64,000 nt of DNA from Nipponacmea schrenckii (taxonomy: Eukaryota > Mollusca > Gastropoda > Lottiidae): contig CM060200.1 in assembly GCA_030562195.1 (NCBI GenBank), positions 31,659,023 through 31,723,022 of the forward strand, in the 5' to 3' direction. Both the position numbers and the translations under genes were made by a program. Positions within the stretch are counted from its first letter, which is position 1, and every line of letters starts with the position of its first letter. Positions 1-10,940 of this stretch are shown here, piece by piece. Below the pieces are notes generated by a model. It was given only the letters and a program-made list of their open reading frames with translations. It was not told the origin of the DNA and did not search any database.

Positions 1-281
1 GCTATATAAGATCTCATAATAATTAGGGAAACAAGATTGTCTCTTCTCATAATAATGTGACCTCCCTCGATTTCTGGCGAACCATAGAACAAACATGGAG
101 GTGCATTAAAAAAAGGGAAAGTTGGGGCTAAGGTACGGATTGCAAGTGATGGAGACCCTGGATAACGTCGGAATATAGCCCCTGTTCGCTCAGAGAGTTT
201 AAAATATTTATGTAATTGATCTGCGTGTGGTCGTATAGACGTATCCATGTACATCACATACCCGACTTCTCGTAGCACCTC
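1..281 (-). CDS. Exon of DUF1647-like host protein (runs off window)
   Basis: On the minus strand a splice acceptor (ttatttcag, AG at 283-282) opens a reading frame of 93 codons that runs to the window edge without a stop. It contains VMYMDTSIRPH near its start and EIEGGHIIMRRDNL further on, motifs I recognise from invertebrate proteins of the DUF1647 type, which look glycosyltransferase-like. The start phase (GAG GTG) is compatible with the donor at the end of the 879-984 exon. The biochemical function is not established; an Asp-x-Ser in a sugar-transferase-like fold is inference. This is the only region with a clear host exon pattern. The gene continues to the left, outside the window. Confidence 0.62.
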
Positions 282-529
282 CTGAAATAAAAAAAATACT
301 TTTTTTTTAAATTTAAAAGCATGTAACACACACAGCTTTCGTTTATTGACCCAACCATAGAACTGTGTACTGTCAGTATGACCCAACCTAAGACAATCAT
401 CACTAACAGGAGGAAGCCGGTTGATGATGTTTTTTCAAAAACTTTTATATTTGTTATTTATTTATACTTGGTTTTCTTCTATCATTAAATACTTACTTAT
501 ACGTCATTAGATCGTCTTGTTACTTGTAT

Positions 530-720
530 ACGAGAACCCCGGTGGCTCAGTAAGGCGCTTGCTCGCTGATTCAATCCCCCATAGGTCGAGATGATATTTC
601 GGAATTTTGAACCCGGTTTGATACATGTCGGAGAGGCTGGCATGTTCAAAGCGTTTAGTCTTTTGGACTGGGACAATAAACTAAGGCCTCGCGTAATACA
701 GGCTGTGCACTTTCAAGATC
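530..720 (+). repeat. tRNA-derived SINE-like sequence
   Basis: Contains an A-box-like segment (ggtggctcagtaagg) and, only about 20 nt later, a B-box-like segment (gattcaatcccc), then a non-tRNA tail ending around ggacaataaactaagg. The box spacing is too short for a functional tRNA, so this looks like a decayed SINE sitting in the intron of the host gene. Strand is set by the box order. Confidence 0.35.
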
Positions 721-878
721 CCTAAACAGTTGGAAATCGCGAAAAGAAGAGGCAAATGTCGCTGTCCTGGCATAATTTTCCTCAATGCTTCCTGCGTGGC
801 GTTGCCCGTCTTCATTAGCCCATAAGGTGCAGAAGAGTAGGACGTAAAAACTCCATTAATTTTCTTTTTATTTCTTAC

Positions 879-984
879 CTGCATAATAACTGGCTTCCAG
901 GCACACGTATGTAATATTTTAATATGAGGTGGATATAAGTCAAATTTAAATAGTCTATATTCAACTCGCCCGTACTTTATAATC
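879..984 (-). CDS. Exon of DUF1647-like host protein, with a 1-nt frame break
   Basis: The minus strand shows an acceptor (gttaatttcag) before 984 and a donor (CAG|GTAAGA) after 879. The right part of the exon reads YRLFKFDLYPPHIKI and CAWKPVIMQ, matching the block that normally lies between the neighbouring exons of this family. Read from the acceptor in the phase set by the upstream exon, the frame runs IIKYGRVE and then hits TAG: one extra A in the AAA at about 959-961 shifts the frame. Either the assembly has a single-base error or this gene copy is damaged. The exon call is firm; its integrity is not. Confidence 0.58.
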
Positions 985-1606
985 TGAAATTAACAAAAAA
1001 TAAATAAAAGGCATATTTTCAAACAATCACTCGGCAGTTGGGAGGGGGGGGGGCGGGACAAAGGTTGAATTTGAACCCCAGAAAATAAGTTCATGCCCTT
1101 AATGACATCTCCACGTAATTAAAGTGGTGTTCATTTGCCCAATAAAATGTGTCAGAATTCACCAAATCTTTTCTGCTTTCCGGGTAGAGCTAGTCACTTG
1201 CGACAGTGGGGTGAAGGGAAAATGCCTTGAAAAACAAATGGATTACCCTCCTGAAGTTCCGAAAAGCGACCAATTTAATTAATTCAAAGAAAACTTTAAT
1301 TTTTGCTCTTTTGCCCTACAAGATGACTTTCACACTGGGTTAATAAAAGATAAAGTTCTACAAAGACTCAACAATTGATATTGTGGCTGAATTCCCTTTT
1401 TATGAACATATTTAAGCAATTGACGACTGTACGATGAAAACTATCAAAGGGTGGAATAAAGGAAAGATGTTGCTAAGCTATTATTTTCTCATTATTCCAG
1501 AACAGCAGGTAAGTGAGGAAGCGTTAACCCATTGGGCCAGTGCAACTCAGCCATAGCACATCATGGATGAAAGGCCGAAACAGACCCAGATGATCAATTG
1601 ACTTAC

Positions 1607-1947
1607 CTTATTTTTTTCTGCCGATGTGAGTCCAATATCAAAGAATACAACTTTAATATCGTGAAAATATTTCCTGATTTGGGTATCTATATGATAAAAA
1701 AATGCTTGAAGTTCACTAAAATGATTGGACGAAGCCGCACAGACAATTGTTGGTGTTTTAGCTTGGATTATTTTCTGCACATATTTTGGTGAGTTCAAAT
1801 CATCAACGGAAGTTGTGGATGACGGTAATCCAAGTCGACGTAAAATCAACTCTGTAGTCTTATCAGTTTTCATTTTCATTAAAAAACTCAGAATCTCCTT
1901 CAAAGACACGGGGAATTTCCCTGGACAACTTTCGTTTTTACTGTGAT
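1607..1947 (-). CDS. Exon of DUF1647-like host protein
   Basis: An open exon of 341 nt on the minus strand, bounded by an acceptor (ttattctag, AG at 1949-1948) and a donor (AAG|GTAAGT, GT at 1606-1605). It reads through CPGKFPVSLKEI, then TIVCAASSNHFSELQAFF and VVFFDIGLTSAEKNK. The AASSNHF and DIGL blocks are typical of the N-terminal half of DUF1647-like proteins. It ends in phase 0. Upstream exons with a signal anchor would be expected at higher coordinates, but I could not recognise one between 1950 and 3200. The order 1607-1947, 879-984, 1-281 matches the order of blocks in the family. Confidence 0.62.
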
Positions 1948-1949
1948 CT

Positions 1950-3205
1950 AGAATAACAATTATAGTGATAAATGAATATTAAGTCAAAGGAATAGGCCTA
2001 CTGTGTCTGTGAATGGGAACAAAATTGAAAATATTGAACTTGACAAATAAGAGAGCGTACATTTATAAAATAAATATAAATATTGGAACTATTCACACCG
2101 ATGTTGGCCGTCACTGTGGGGCCTATTTTGGGGGGCTGCACTCCATGGTCAGTGTATGGTTTTCCATATTAACTCAACAATCCCGTTCCTGAGTTCAAAT
2201 TAATGATATCAATATGCTTACAGATTTGTCATATGAATGTATATAATATGTTTGTATATGTAGGTATTTAAAAATCCAAACACATAATCCATTACATAAA
2301 ATAATGCTGTAAATTATTTTGTCTAGGTAATCTAATAATGTCTCACAAAACTCACTTTTTTTACCTATAATTAACGATACATTTGAAAGATCTAATAATC
2401 ACCTATGCTTATGCCCAATTTATGCTTTAATCTTTTCAACAATTTCTATATACACCAAGTTACTATACACATACATTTTACACAAAATACTGAAATTCGT
2501 AATCATAGTCTCTACTTGTGACCTAGGCAAGTGCTACTATAGTAGAGCATCTCTTATAACATACTTAACAAAAACATACAATAACACATTTCATATGATA
2601 ACACAACAAACAAATACAGGCACTGAATTACGTATACAATTGACATTTAAAGGAATATTCAACCCTTTAAAATTAGCTTCCATAAATGTTAGGGGCATGA
2701 GAGAGCCGAGTTCAAGTCAGCAGATCATGCGATTTGCAGACAATAACTAGAAAATAAGTTGGCAGACAATAGCCCGCAGACAATAAGAAATTATTTCTTT
2801 TTGACTCATCCTCGCATTTCAACCAATCAACGACAGCGACACATGGAAAATTATGGGGATTCCTTCAAGGGACACAAATCATGTTTGCCCACATGGTGCC
2901 CACGAACGTAAAAATTATAGAAATAACTGGATATAAATTGAATTCTACAGGACAAGAGAAACTATGGAAAACGTTCATTATTCATTTTTCAAGCAATTGC
3001 AAGGTAGAAAAAAAAATCACTTCGGACTCCAGACTAAATTTTTTTTTGCGACTAAACAAACATAGGCACCATGCATACAGACCGCATTAAAGATGTCGCA
3101 TGTAAAGATAACGATGAAAATAAAAGATTGCAAAAGTCTTCAAAAACACTCTTACCATCGTTTTGCCACTTTTAGACTACAATAAAAATTAAGATAAGTT
3201 AATAT
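1950..3205. other. AT-rich non-coding stretch
   Basis: No exon, transposon ORF or strong repeat was recognised. It is AT-rich with short A/T runs. It may hold upstream intron sequence of the minus-strand host gene. Confidence 0.4.
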
Positions 3206-3209
3206 ACTT

Positions 3210-4263
3210 CAAATTATACTAGGTGTAGTATCTCGGAATTCCTGCTTTTAACCAAAATTCCATCAGAAGCTACCCCCACCCCATCTCCCACAAGAAGCTA
3301 GTTATATCCTTTTGATTCTACTAGGTGTAGTATCTCGGAATTCCTGCTTTAAATCCGAAACTTCTATCAGAAACCACCCCCCCCCCCCCAGTTATAACCA
3401 AGCCATGTCATGTTTTTCGACAACAAAACCACCCTTACCACTGTTTTGCCACTTTTAGACTAGGATAAATATTAATATAAATGTATATCCTTTTGATTCT
3501 ACTAGGTGTAGTATCTCGGAATTCCTGCTTTTAATCCGAAAATTCCATCAGAACCAACCACACTCTAGCATGTAATATGACAAAGTCTATGTTTGTTTAC
3601 ATCAAAACCACCCTTATCACAGTTTTGCCACTTTTAAAGTGGGATAAATATTATGATAAATGAATATCCTTTTGATTCTACTAGGTGTAGTATCTCGGAA
3701 TTCCAGCTTTAAATCCGAAAATTCTATCAGACACCCCCCCCCCCCCTAATTATAACCAAACCATAAGTCATGTTTGTCGACATCAAAACCACCCTGACCA
3801 CTGTTTTGCCACTTTTATACTAGGATAAATATTAAGATAATTGAATATCCTTTTGATTCTACTAGGTGTAGTATCTCGGAATTCCTGTTTTTAATCCGAA
3901 AATTCCATCGGAAACAACCATACTCTAGCATGTAATAAAGTCTTGTTGTTTGTTTGTTTGTTTGTTTGTTTGTCGACATCAGCACCAACCTTACCACAGT
4001 TTTGCCACTTCGGAATTCCATCCATCGGAAACAACCATACTCTAGCATGTAATAAAGTCTTGTTGTTTGTTTGTTTGTTTGTTTGTTTGTCGACATCAGC
4101 ACCAACCTTACCACAGTTTTGCCACTTTTAAACTCGGTCCTTTTGATTCTACTAGGAATTCCTGCTTTTAATCCGAAAATTCTATCAGACACCACCTCCC
4201 CCTATTTTAACCAAGTCATAAGTCATGTTTGTCGACATCATAACAACCCTAACCACTGTTTTG
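3210..4263 (+). repeat. ~180-bp satellite array, forward block
   Basis: A unit of about 180 bp recurs, marked by ctactaggtgtagtatctcgg at about 3318, 3498, 3678 and 3859 (a partial one at 3218). Each unit also carries an ccaccc/poly-C tract, gtcgacatcaaaacc and gttttgccacttttaa. Poly-C length varies between units. No coding potential. The array is continued by units in the opposite orientation after 4264. Confidence 0.85.
3904..4133 (+). repeat. 117-bp local duplication with (TTTG)n microsatellite
   Basis: Within the satellite, a segment holding tctagcatgtaataaagtc, a (tttg)n run and gtcgacatcagcaccaacc is present twice, 117 bp apart. This is a younger duplication inside one satellite unit. 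Confidence 0.75.
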
Positions 4264-5440
4264 CCTAGTAAAATCGAAAGGATATTCATTTATATTAATA
4301 TTTATCCTAGTTGAAAAGTGGCAAAACTGTGGTGAGGGAGGTTCTGATGTCGACAAACATGACTTATGGGTTGGTAATAATTGGGGGGGGGGCGGAGGTC
4401 TCTGGTGGAATTTTCGGATTAAAAGCAGGAATTCCGAGATACTACACTTAGTAGAATCAAAATCATATTCATTTATGTTTATATTTCTCCTAGTTTAAAA
4501 GAGGCAAAACTGTGGTATTAATGTCAACAAACATAGACTTTTGACATTTATTACATACTAGAAAATGGTTGGTTATGATGGATTTTCGGAATAAAATCAG
4601 GAATTCCGAGACACTATACCTAGTAGAATCAAAAGGATATTGATTTATATTAATATTTATCCTAGTATAAAAGTGGCAAAACAGTAGCAAGGGTGGTTTT
4701 GATGTCAACAAACATGACTTATGGCTTGGTTATAATTTGGGGGGGGGGGGGAGTTTGGGTGGTTTCTGATAGAATTTTCTGATTTAAAGCAGAAATTCCA
4801 AGATACTACACCTAGTGGAATCAAAAGGATATTCATTATCTTAATATTTATCCTACTTTAAAAGTGGCAAAAACAGTGATAAGGGTGGTATTTATGTCAA
4901 CAAACATAGACTTTTGTCATTTATTACATGCTAGAGTATGGTTGTTTCCGATGGAATTTTCAGATTAAAAGCAGGAATTCCGAGGTACTACACCAGGTAG
5001 AATCAAAAGGATATTCATTTATATTAATATTTATCCCACTTTAAAAGTGGCAAAACGGTGGTACGGGTGGTACTGATTTAAAGCAGAAATTCCAAGATAC
5101 TACACCTAGTGGAATCAAAAGGATATTCATTATCTTAATATTTATCCTACTTTAAAAGTGGCAAAACAGTGATAAGGGTGGTATTTATGTCAACAAGCAT
5201 AGACCTTTGACATTTATTACATGCTAGAGAATGGTTGGTTCTGATGGAATTTTCGGATTAAAAGCAGGAATTCCGAGATACTACACCTAGTAGAATCAAA
5301 AGAATATTCTTTATATTAATATTTATCCTAGTATAAAAGTGGCAAAACAGTGGTTAGGGTGGTTTTGATGTCGACAAACATGACTTACGGCTTGGTTATA
5401 ACTGGGGGGCGGGGGGGGGGGGGTTCTGATAGAAGTTTCG
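4264..5440 (-). repeat. ~180-bp satellite array, inverted block
   Basis: The same unit as at 3210-4263 but reverse-complemented: the marker ccgagatactacacctagtag recurs at about 4434, 4606, 4798, 4979, 5090 and 5272. The two blocks form a head-to-head array with the switch near 4264. The block is cut at about 5440 by the poly(T) (sense poly(A)) end of the minus-strand LINE. Confidence 0.85.
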
Positions 5441-5738
5441 GATTTTTTTTTTTATATAAACAGTATTTATTTTCACTGGATTGGGCAGCAGGCTACGCCT
5501 ATATAAGCCCTCTCCAGACAAACATATTTTACAGATAAACATATTTACAGTCAAAAATATTTACAGACAAACATAGAAAATAGAGAATTATTTACATTCA
5601 AACATAACATACAGATATATACTCTGGATGAGAATGGTGAAAGTACGTTTGATAATTTTGAAGTATTATATCTTGAATCTTCTGCTGATGTCGAAAAAGT
5701 TATGAATTTGTTCGAAAATTTTTCTAGAGGTGTCTATA

Positions 5739-8462
5739 TCATCTGGAATGCCGAAAAGGAGAATATCGATGTTGTGATAGATTATCTTCATTTGAATGAC
5801 CACAACTGCTAGCAGGACTGTCAGAAATGTGCCTTTTATATTTATGCTCGTTTAAATCGCTACAAGAAAGACGAAGGCGACAGTGAATAATTTGGTTTGT
5901 TCTTTTTCCAAAAGAATAGTATCTAGGTTCACTTTGATCCTGAGAATTTAGAGCGGAGTTAAAGGAAGATATTGATCGAGAGTTTCTAACTGAAGCATCA
6001 AGTTTGTTCCATTCACGAATAGCTGATGGGATAAAGGAATTTCCAAATGTATTTGTTCTATATTTATATTCGTCAAATTCAAGTTCATTTCTGAGTTGGT
6101 AGTTTGTTTGGGTTTTGGTTAGATGTTCTTTTAAATACGCAGGGGTCATGTCATTTTTTATCTTATAGATTAGTTTTAGTTTATGGCGCCTTCGTCTTTC
6201 CTTCAATGGGACAAAGCAAGTCTCTTTATATAATAGACTGTGCCCGGTCCCCCTTACAGCTCCACAAATAGATCTGAGTGCATCTAGTTTTAACTCTTCA
6301 AGGTTATTAGTCAGTTCTGCTGTGCACCCATCCCAAATTGTGTCACAGTAGTCAAAGTGGGGCAGGATAAATGAATTGTAAATAACGCGGAGAGATGGTC
6401 GAGATAGTCTGTATTTAAGAGATCGTAAGCAGTTTACAAGTCTATTTGTCTCAGTGATGATTCCGAGGATATGCTTATCCCACTTACAATTCATTTGAAA
6501 GGTCAGTCCGAGATGCTTGTGCGAGTCAACTACTTGTATAGGTGTATTATCTAAACTAAGGGTAGGCAGTGGAGGGTTTCTTTTAGTAGTCAGTGCCAGT
6601 GTTTCAGTCTTCTGTGGATTGAAAGTAACCAGCCATGTCTTTGCCCATTGATTAATGCGTTCAAGATCATCATTTAAGACAGTTGCGCCTACCGTTAGGT
6701 CATCAATCTTAAGATATAGACTAGTATCGTCAGCAAACAGGCGGATTTTAGACTTAATATTTTTTACTATATCATTTATGTAAATTAAGAATAATAAGGG
6801 TCCAAGGACAGAGCCCTGTGGGACACCAGCAGGAACGACTCTGTGGTTTGAGGAAACCCCCTGGATAACAACACTTTGTTTTCTATCAAATAGATAATTT
6901 CTAAACCATTCCAGGAGGTCACCGCGAATCCCAGAGGCATCCAGCTTATGACAGAGTGCAGCATGCCACACTCTGTCAAAAGCTTTGCTGATGTCACAGA
7001 ACACTGCCCTTGTATATTGACCATTGTCAATGGCTTGACAGAAGAAGTGAGTAAGATCTGTTAGTTGATAGATTGTTGAATCACCGTGTAGAAAACCACT
7101 TTGTAGATTAGTAATAATGTTGTGTTCCTTTAAGAAGTTAAAGACATGCTTGTAAATACATTTTTCAAAAATTTTAATCACGATACTAAGAAGCGAAACA
7201 GGGCGATAAATACCGCATATAGATGGATCACCTTTTTTGTGAATGGCGGTCACGTTTGCAATTTTCCAAATAGATGGTACTTGTTTGATTTGAAGAGAAA
7301 GATTGAATAATTTACAGAGAGGATTACAGATAAGATTGGATATAGTTTTGAGAAAAAATCCACTTAATTCATCTGGTCCGGTTGCTTTTGAGATGTCAAT
7401 GGATGTTAGCATGTCTTCAACTTCTGAAGGTGTTAGTTGAATGTGTTCAAGTGAATATTCATTGTGATCGAGAGTAGGAAGAAGTGCATTTGTGCTATCA
7501 AGTTGTGATTGGGTTATGAAGAAATTATTGAAACAATTAGCCTTGTCCTCATGAGAAAAGACTGGTGTACCGTTGTTGATAAGAGGCGGAATTTCCTTTT
7601 TATTTGACCGTTGACATTTTACAAATGAGTTCAGCAGATGCCACCAATCTTTCTGTCCAAATTTCTCTTTTTCATTAATTTTGGAGTCAATGCGATCATA
7701 GTATTCTTTTTTACGTTTCCGAATCAAGCCAATATATTCATTTCTTATTTTTCGATATTCCTGCCAATCAGTTGCCAAATTTGAATATTTTGCCTTACGA
7801 TGAATTTTGCATTTCTTTTTACTAAATTTCCGAATAGAATTAATCATCCAAGGTTTATCTCGTGGTCTAATAGTAACAATTTTATTTTTTATATTCTTGC
7901 TTGCAATCTTGCTCAACTCATTTGTTAAAGTCAAGCTGGCAATATCAATACACTCATTGTCAACAATGGCATCCCAGTCTGTTCTCAAAATTTCTTGCTT
8001 AAGTCCGTCCATGTTAATGTCTTTGTAATCCCAAATTCGTCGTTTAAAGCATGCTAATTTTGGTCTTGTAAGAGAAAGCTGACAATGTATAGGACAATGA
8101 TCACTGCAAAAGTTATCTAATATTCCTGATTTTGTTACATAGTCTTGACAATAAGTAATTATTAAATCAATCATAGTTGAGGTTTCTGAAGAATCGTATC
8201 GTGTTGGTTCGTTAATTAATTGTTTAAAATCGAAAAGAGTTATAAATTTATGCAAGAAAGAATTTGAATTTTGAAGAAAATCAATGTTAAAATCCCCAAG
8301 TATGAAAATATTTTGGATATAATCTGACGCTGCCAAAGTTAAAGAAGATAGAATGTTTTGATCAGTTTTTGAATTTGAATTTGGTGGTCGATAGAAATTT
8401 CCAATAATAAATTTTGTTTTGTTGATTATAATTTCGACAAAAATGGCCTCTACATTATCAGT
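5739..8462 (-). pseudogene. LINE ORF2, endonuclease C-terminal part plus reverse transcriptase
   Basis: Open for over 900 codons down to 5739. Near its start it carries the endonuclease core (NFYRPPNS, FILGDFNIDFL, then SDHCPIHCQL with the catalytic Asp-His pair). The RT follows: KKGDPSICGIYRPVSLLS, motif A FCDISKAFDRVW, motif B PAGVPQGSVLGPLLF, motif C FADDTSLY, then a thumb with HKHLGLTF. It copies element RNA by target-primed reverse transcription. The frame is continuous with 8463-8858 except for a single TAA at 8461-8463, so the true protein starts there. The segment just after the stop (TDNVEAIFVEI) is ordinary endonuclease sequence, so the stop is a recent lesion or a sequencing error rather than a gene boundary. 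Confidence 0.88.
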
Positions 8463-8858
8463 TTAAAGGTCCGTGCGTCGTTTGAAATAGAGGTCATGTT
8501 TCACAAAAATAGCCACCCCACCCCCTGGTCGGTCTGTCCTGTCCTTTCTAATTACCTCGTGATATGATGGGATAGATAAAGAGGTGGAAAGAATGCTTCT
8601 GTCAAGCCACGTTTCGGTAACACAAATGATATCATATGTATCTGATAATTCAGCTGTAAGTAGATCTATTTTGTTTCGAAGACTCCTTACATTCAGATGC
8701 ACTATAGAAATATTATTGTTAGGACCAGGATTTTTTTCGACATCAGCAGCGATAAGGTAATGTAGAAGTAAAAGATTTCTGATATGTCTGTTGTCCAAAT
8801 TTAAGATAATGTCTAAATAACGAAATAAAAAAGTAAAAACATATAACGAATCATACAC
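8463..8858 (-). pseudogene. LINE ORF2 N-terminal part with 2A-like motif and endonuclease start
   Basis: Same frame as the RT ORF. A hydrophobic stretch (LLLLHYLIAA) leads directly into DVEKNPGP, the canonical 2A ribosome-skipping motif D-V/I-E-x-N-P-G-P, encoded at 8744-8721. The endonuclease then begins with ISIVHLNVRSLRNK and ICVTETWLD. No in-frame ATG lies between the upstream stop (about 8915) and the motif, so translation of this region may come from an upstream ORF, or the start has been lost. 2A-like peptides are known at the N-terminus of some CR1/L2/Crack elements of sea urchin and amphioxus. Ends at TAA 8461-8463. Confidence 0.8.
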
Positions 8859-8984
8859 GAAAAAAATATAAACATTATATACAACTAATGTTCGCAGAAT
8901 AATCTGTAGAGGTTAGTCCGAATCGAAGTCAATCATGGAGCTAGAATTTTGATATGTTACTTTCTTTGAAAACAGTTTTTACAG

Positions 8985-10785
8985 TTAGGTAGTAGTAGGC
9001 TCAATAGAATAATAATCCTATGATATAAATATAATGATCAATATTTAGATGTAGGCCCTATTACTTGTTTTAAACAAAGTAAAATAATAGTAGGCTCAAT
9101 AGAATGATAATCCTATGATATAATTATAATGATCAATATTTAAATGTATTACTTGTTTTAAACAAAGTAAAATAATATTAGGCTCAGTAGAATGATAATT
9201 CTATGGTATAATTATAATGATCAATATTTAAATGTATTACTTGTTTTAAACAAAGTAAAATAGTAGTAGGCTCAATAGAATGATAATCCTATGATATAAA
9301 TATAATGATCAATATTTAAATGTATTACTTGTTTTAAACAAAGTAAAATAATAGTAGGTTCAATAGAATGGTAATTCTATGATATAAATATAATGATCAA
9401 TATTTAAATGTATTACTTGTTTTAAACAAAGTAAAATAATAGTAGGTTCAATAGAATGGTAATTCTAAGATATAAATATAACGATCAATATTTAAATGTA
9501 TTACTTGTTTTAAACAAAGTAAAATAATAGTAGGTTCAATAGAATGGTAATTCTATGATATAAATACTGATTAATATTTAGATGTATTACTTGTTTTAAA
9601 CAAAGTAAAATAGTAGTTGGCTCAGTAGAATGATAATCCTATGATATAAATCTAATGATCAATATTTAAATGTATTACTTGTTTTAAACAAAGTAAAATA
9701 ATATTAGGCTCAATAGAATAATAATCCTATGATATAATCATAATGATCAATATTTAAATGTATTACTTGTTTTAAACAAAGTAAAATAATAGTAGGTTCA
9801 ATAGAATGGTAATTCTATGATATAAATATAATGATCAATATTTAAATGTATTACTTGTTTTAAACAAAGTAAAATAATAGTAGGTTCAATAGAATGGTAA
9901 TTCTAAGATATAAATATAATGATCAATATTTAAATGTATTACTTGTTTTAAACAAAGTAAAATAATAGTAGGTTCAATAGAATGGTAATTCTATGATATA
10001 AATACTGATTAATATTTAGATGTATTACTTGTTTTAAACAAAGTAAAATAGTAGTTGGCTCAGTAGAATGATAATCCTATGATATAAATCTAATGATCAA
10101 TATTTAAATGTATTACTTGTTTTAAACAAAGTAAAATAATATTAGGCTCAGTAGAATGATAATTCTATGGTATAATTATAATGATCAATATTTAAATGTA
10201 TTACTTGTTTTAAACAAAGTAAAATAGTAGTAGGCTCAATAGAATGATAATCCTATGATATAAATATAATGATCAATATTTAAATGTATTACTTGTTTTA
10301 AACAAAGTAAAATAATATTAGGCTCAGTAGAATGATAATTCTATGGTATAATCATAATGATCAATATTTAAATGTATTACTTGTTTTAAACAATGTAAAA
10401 TAGTAGTAGGTTCAATAGAATGGTAATTCTATGATATAAATATAATGATCAATATTTAAATGTATTACTTGTTTTAAACAAAGTAAAATAATAGTAGGCT
10501 CAATAGAATGATAATTCTATGATATAAATACTGACTAATATTTAGATGTATTACTTGTTTTAAACAAAGTAAAATAATAGTAGGTTCAATAGAATGGTAA
10601 TTCTAAGATATAAATATAATGATCAATATTTAAATGTATTACTTGTTTTAAACAAAGTAAAATAATAGTAGGTTCAATAGAATGGTAATTCTAAGATATA
10701 AATATAATGATCAATATTTAAATGTATTACTTGTTTTAAACAATGTAAAATAGTAGTAGGTTCAATAGAATGGGTAATTCTATAA
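8985..10785 (+). repeat. ~89-bp minisatellite array (about 20 units)
   Basis: The consensus unit holds gtaggctcaatagaatgat, a tatgatataaatataatgatc segment and ttacttgttttaaacaaagt. About 20 units run head to tail from just upstream of the LINE's 5' end to about 10785. Variants with aatactgattaatatt at about 9565, 10005 and 10525 mark internal multi-unit duplications. No ORF. Confidence 0.92.
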
Positions 10786-10940
10786 TATTTCTATGATTAT
10801 TCAAAGGATTTTTAGGTTTCAATTTGTGTTATGTCAGCAAAGGCTTTCTTTTTCAAAGATGGCCTTGTTTGGTGACGTCATCTACTTGACGGCGTCGTAA
10901 ACATTTTTGTACTTTGTGATTTTTACTTCAAATTTTCACA

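Larger units (their letters stand above)
5441..8960 (-). mobile_element. CR1/L2-like LINE (endonuclease-RT), inserted in satellite
   Basis: A minus-strand non-LTR retrotransposon. Its 3' end is an A tail (poly-T at about 5440-5452 on plus) that abuts satellite sequence, and its coding region carries an apurinic-type endonuclease and a reverse transcriptase. The RT motifs (RLFADDTSLY, GVPQGSVLGPLLFLIYIND) belong to the CR1/L2/Rex group. No ORF1 was recognised, and the 5' boundary near 8960 is approximate because the minisatellite begins there. The coding region is nearly complete, with one internal stop. Confidence 0.85.

Noticed and set aside
538..592. tRNA gene candidate (A- and B-box-like words)
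   Set aside because: Boxes are only about 20 nt apart and no cloverleaf can form; kept as a SINE-like remnant.
2881..3090. 69-aa ORF as a 5' exon of the host gene
   Set aside because: Plus strand, opposite to the host gene, with no motif and homopolymer-driven composition.
8985..10785. CRISPR-like array
   Set aside because: Whole ~89-bp unit repeats without unique spacers, in animal DNA; it is a minisatellite.
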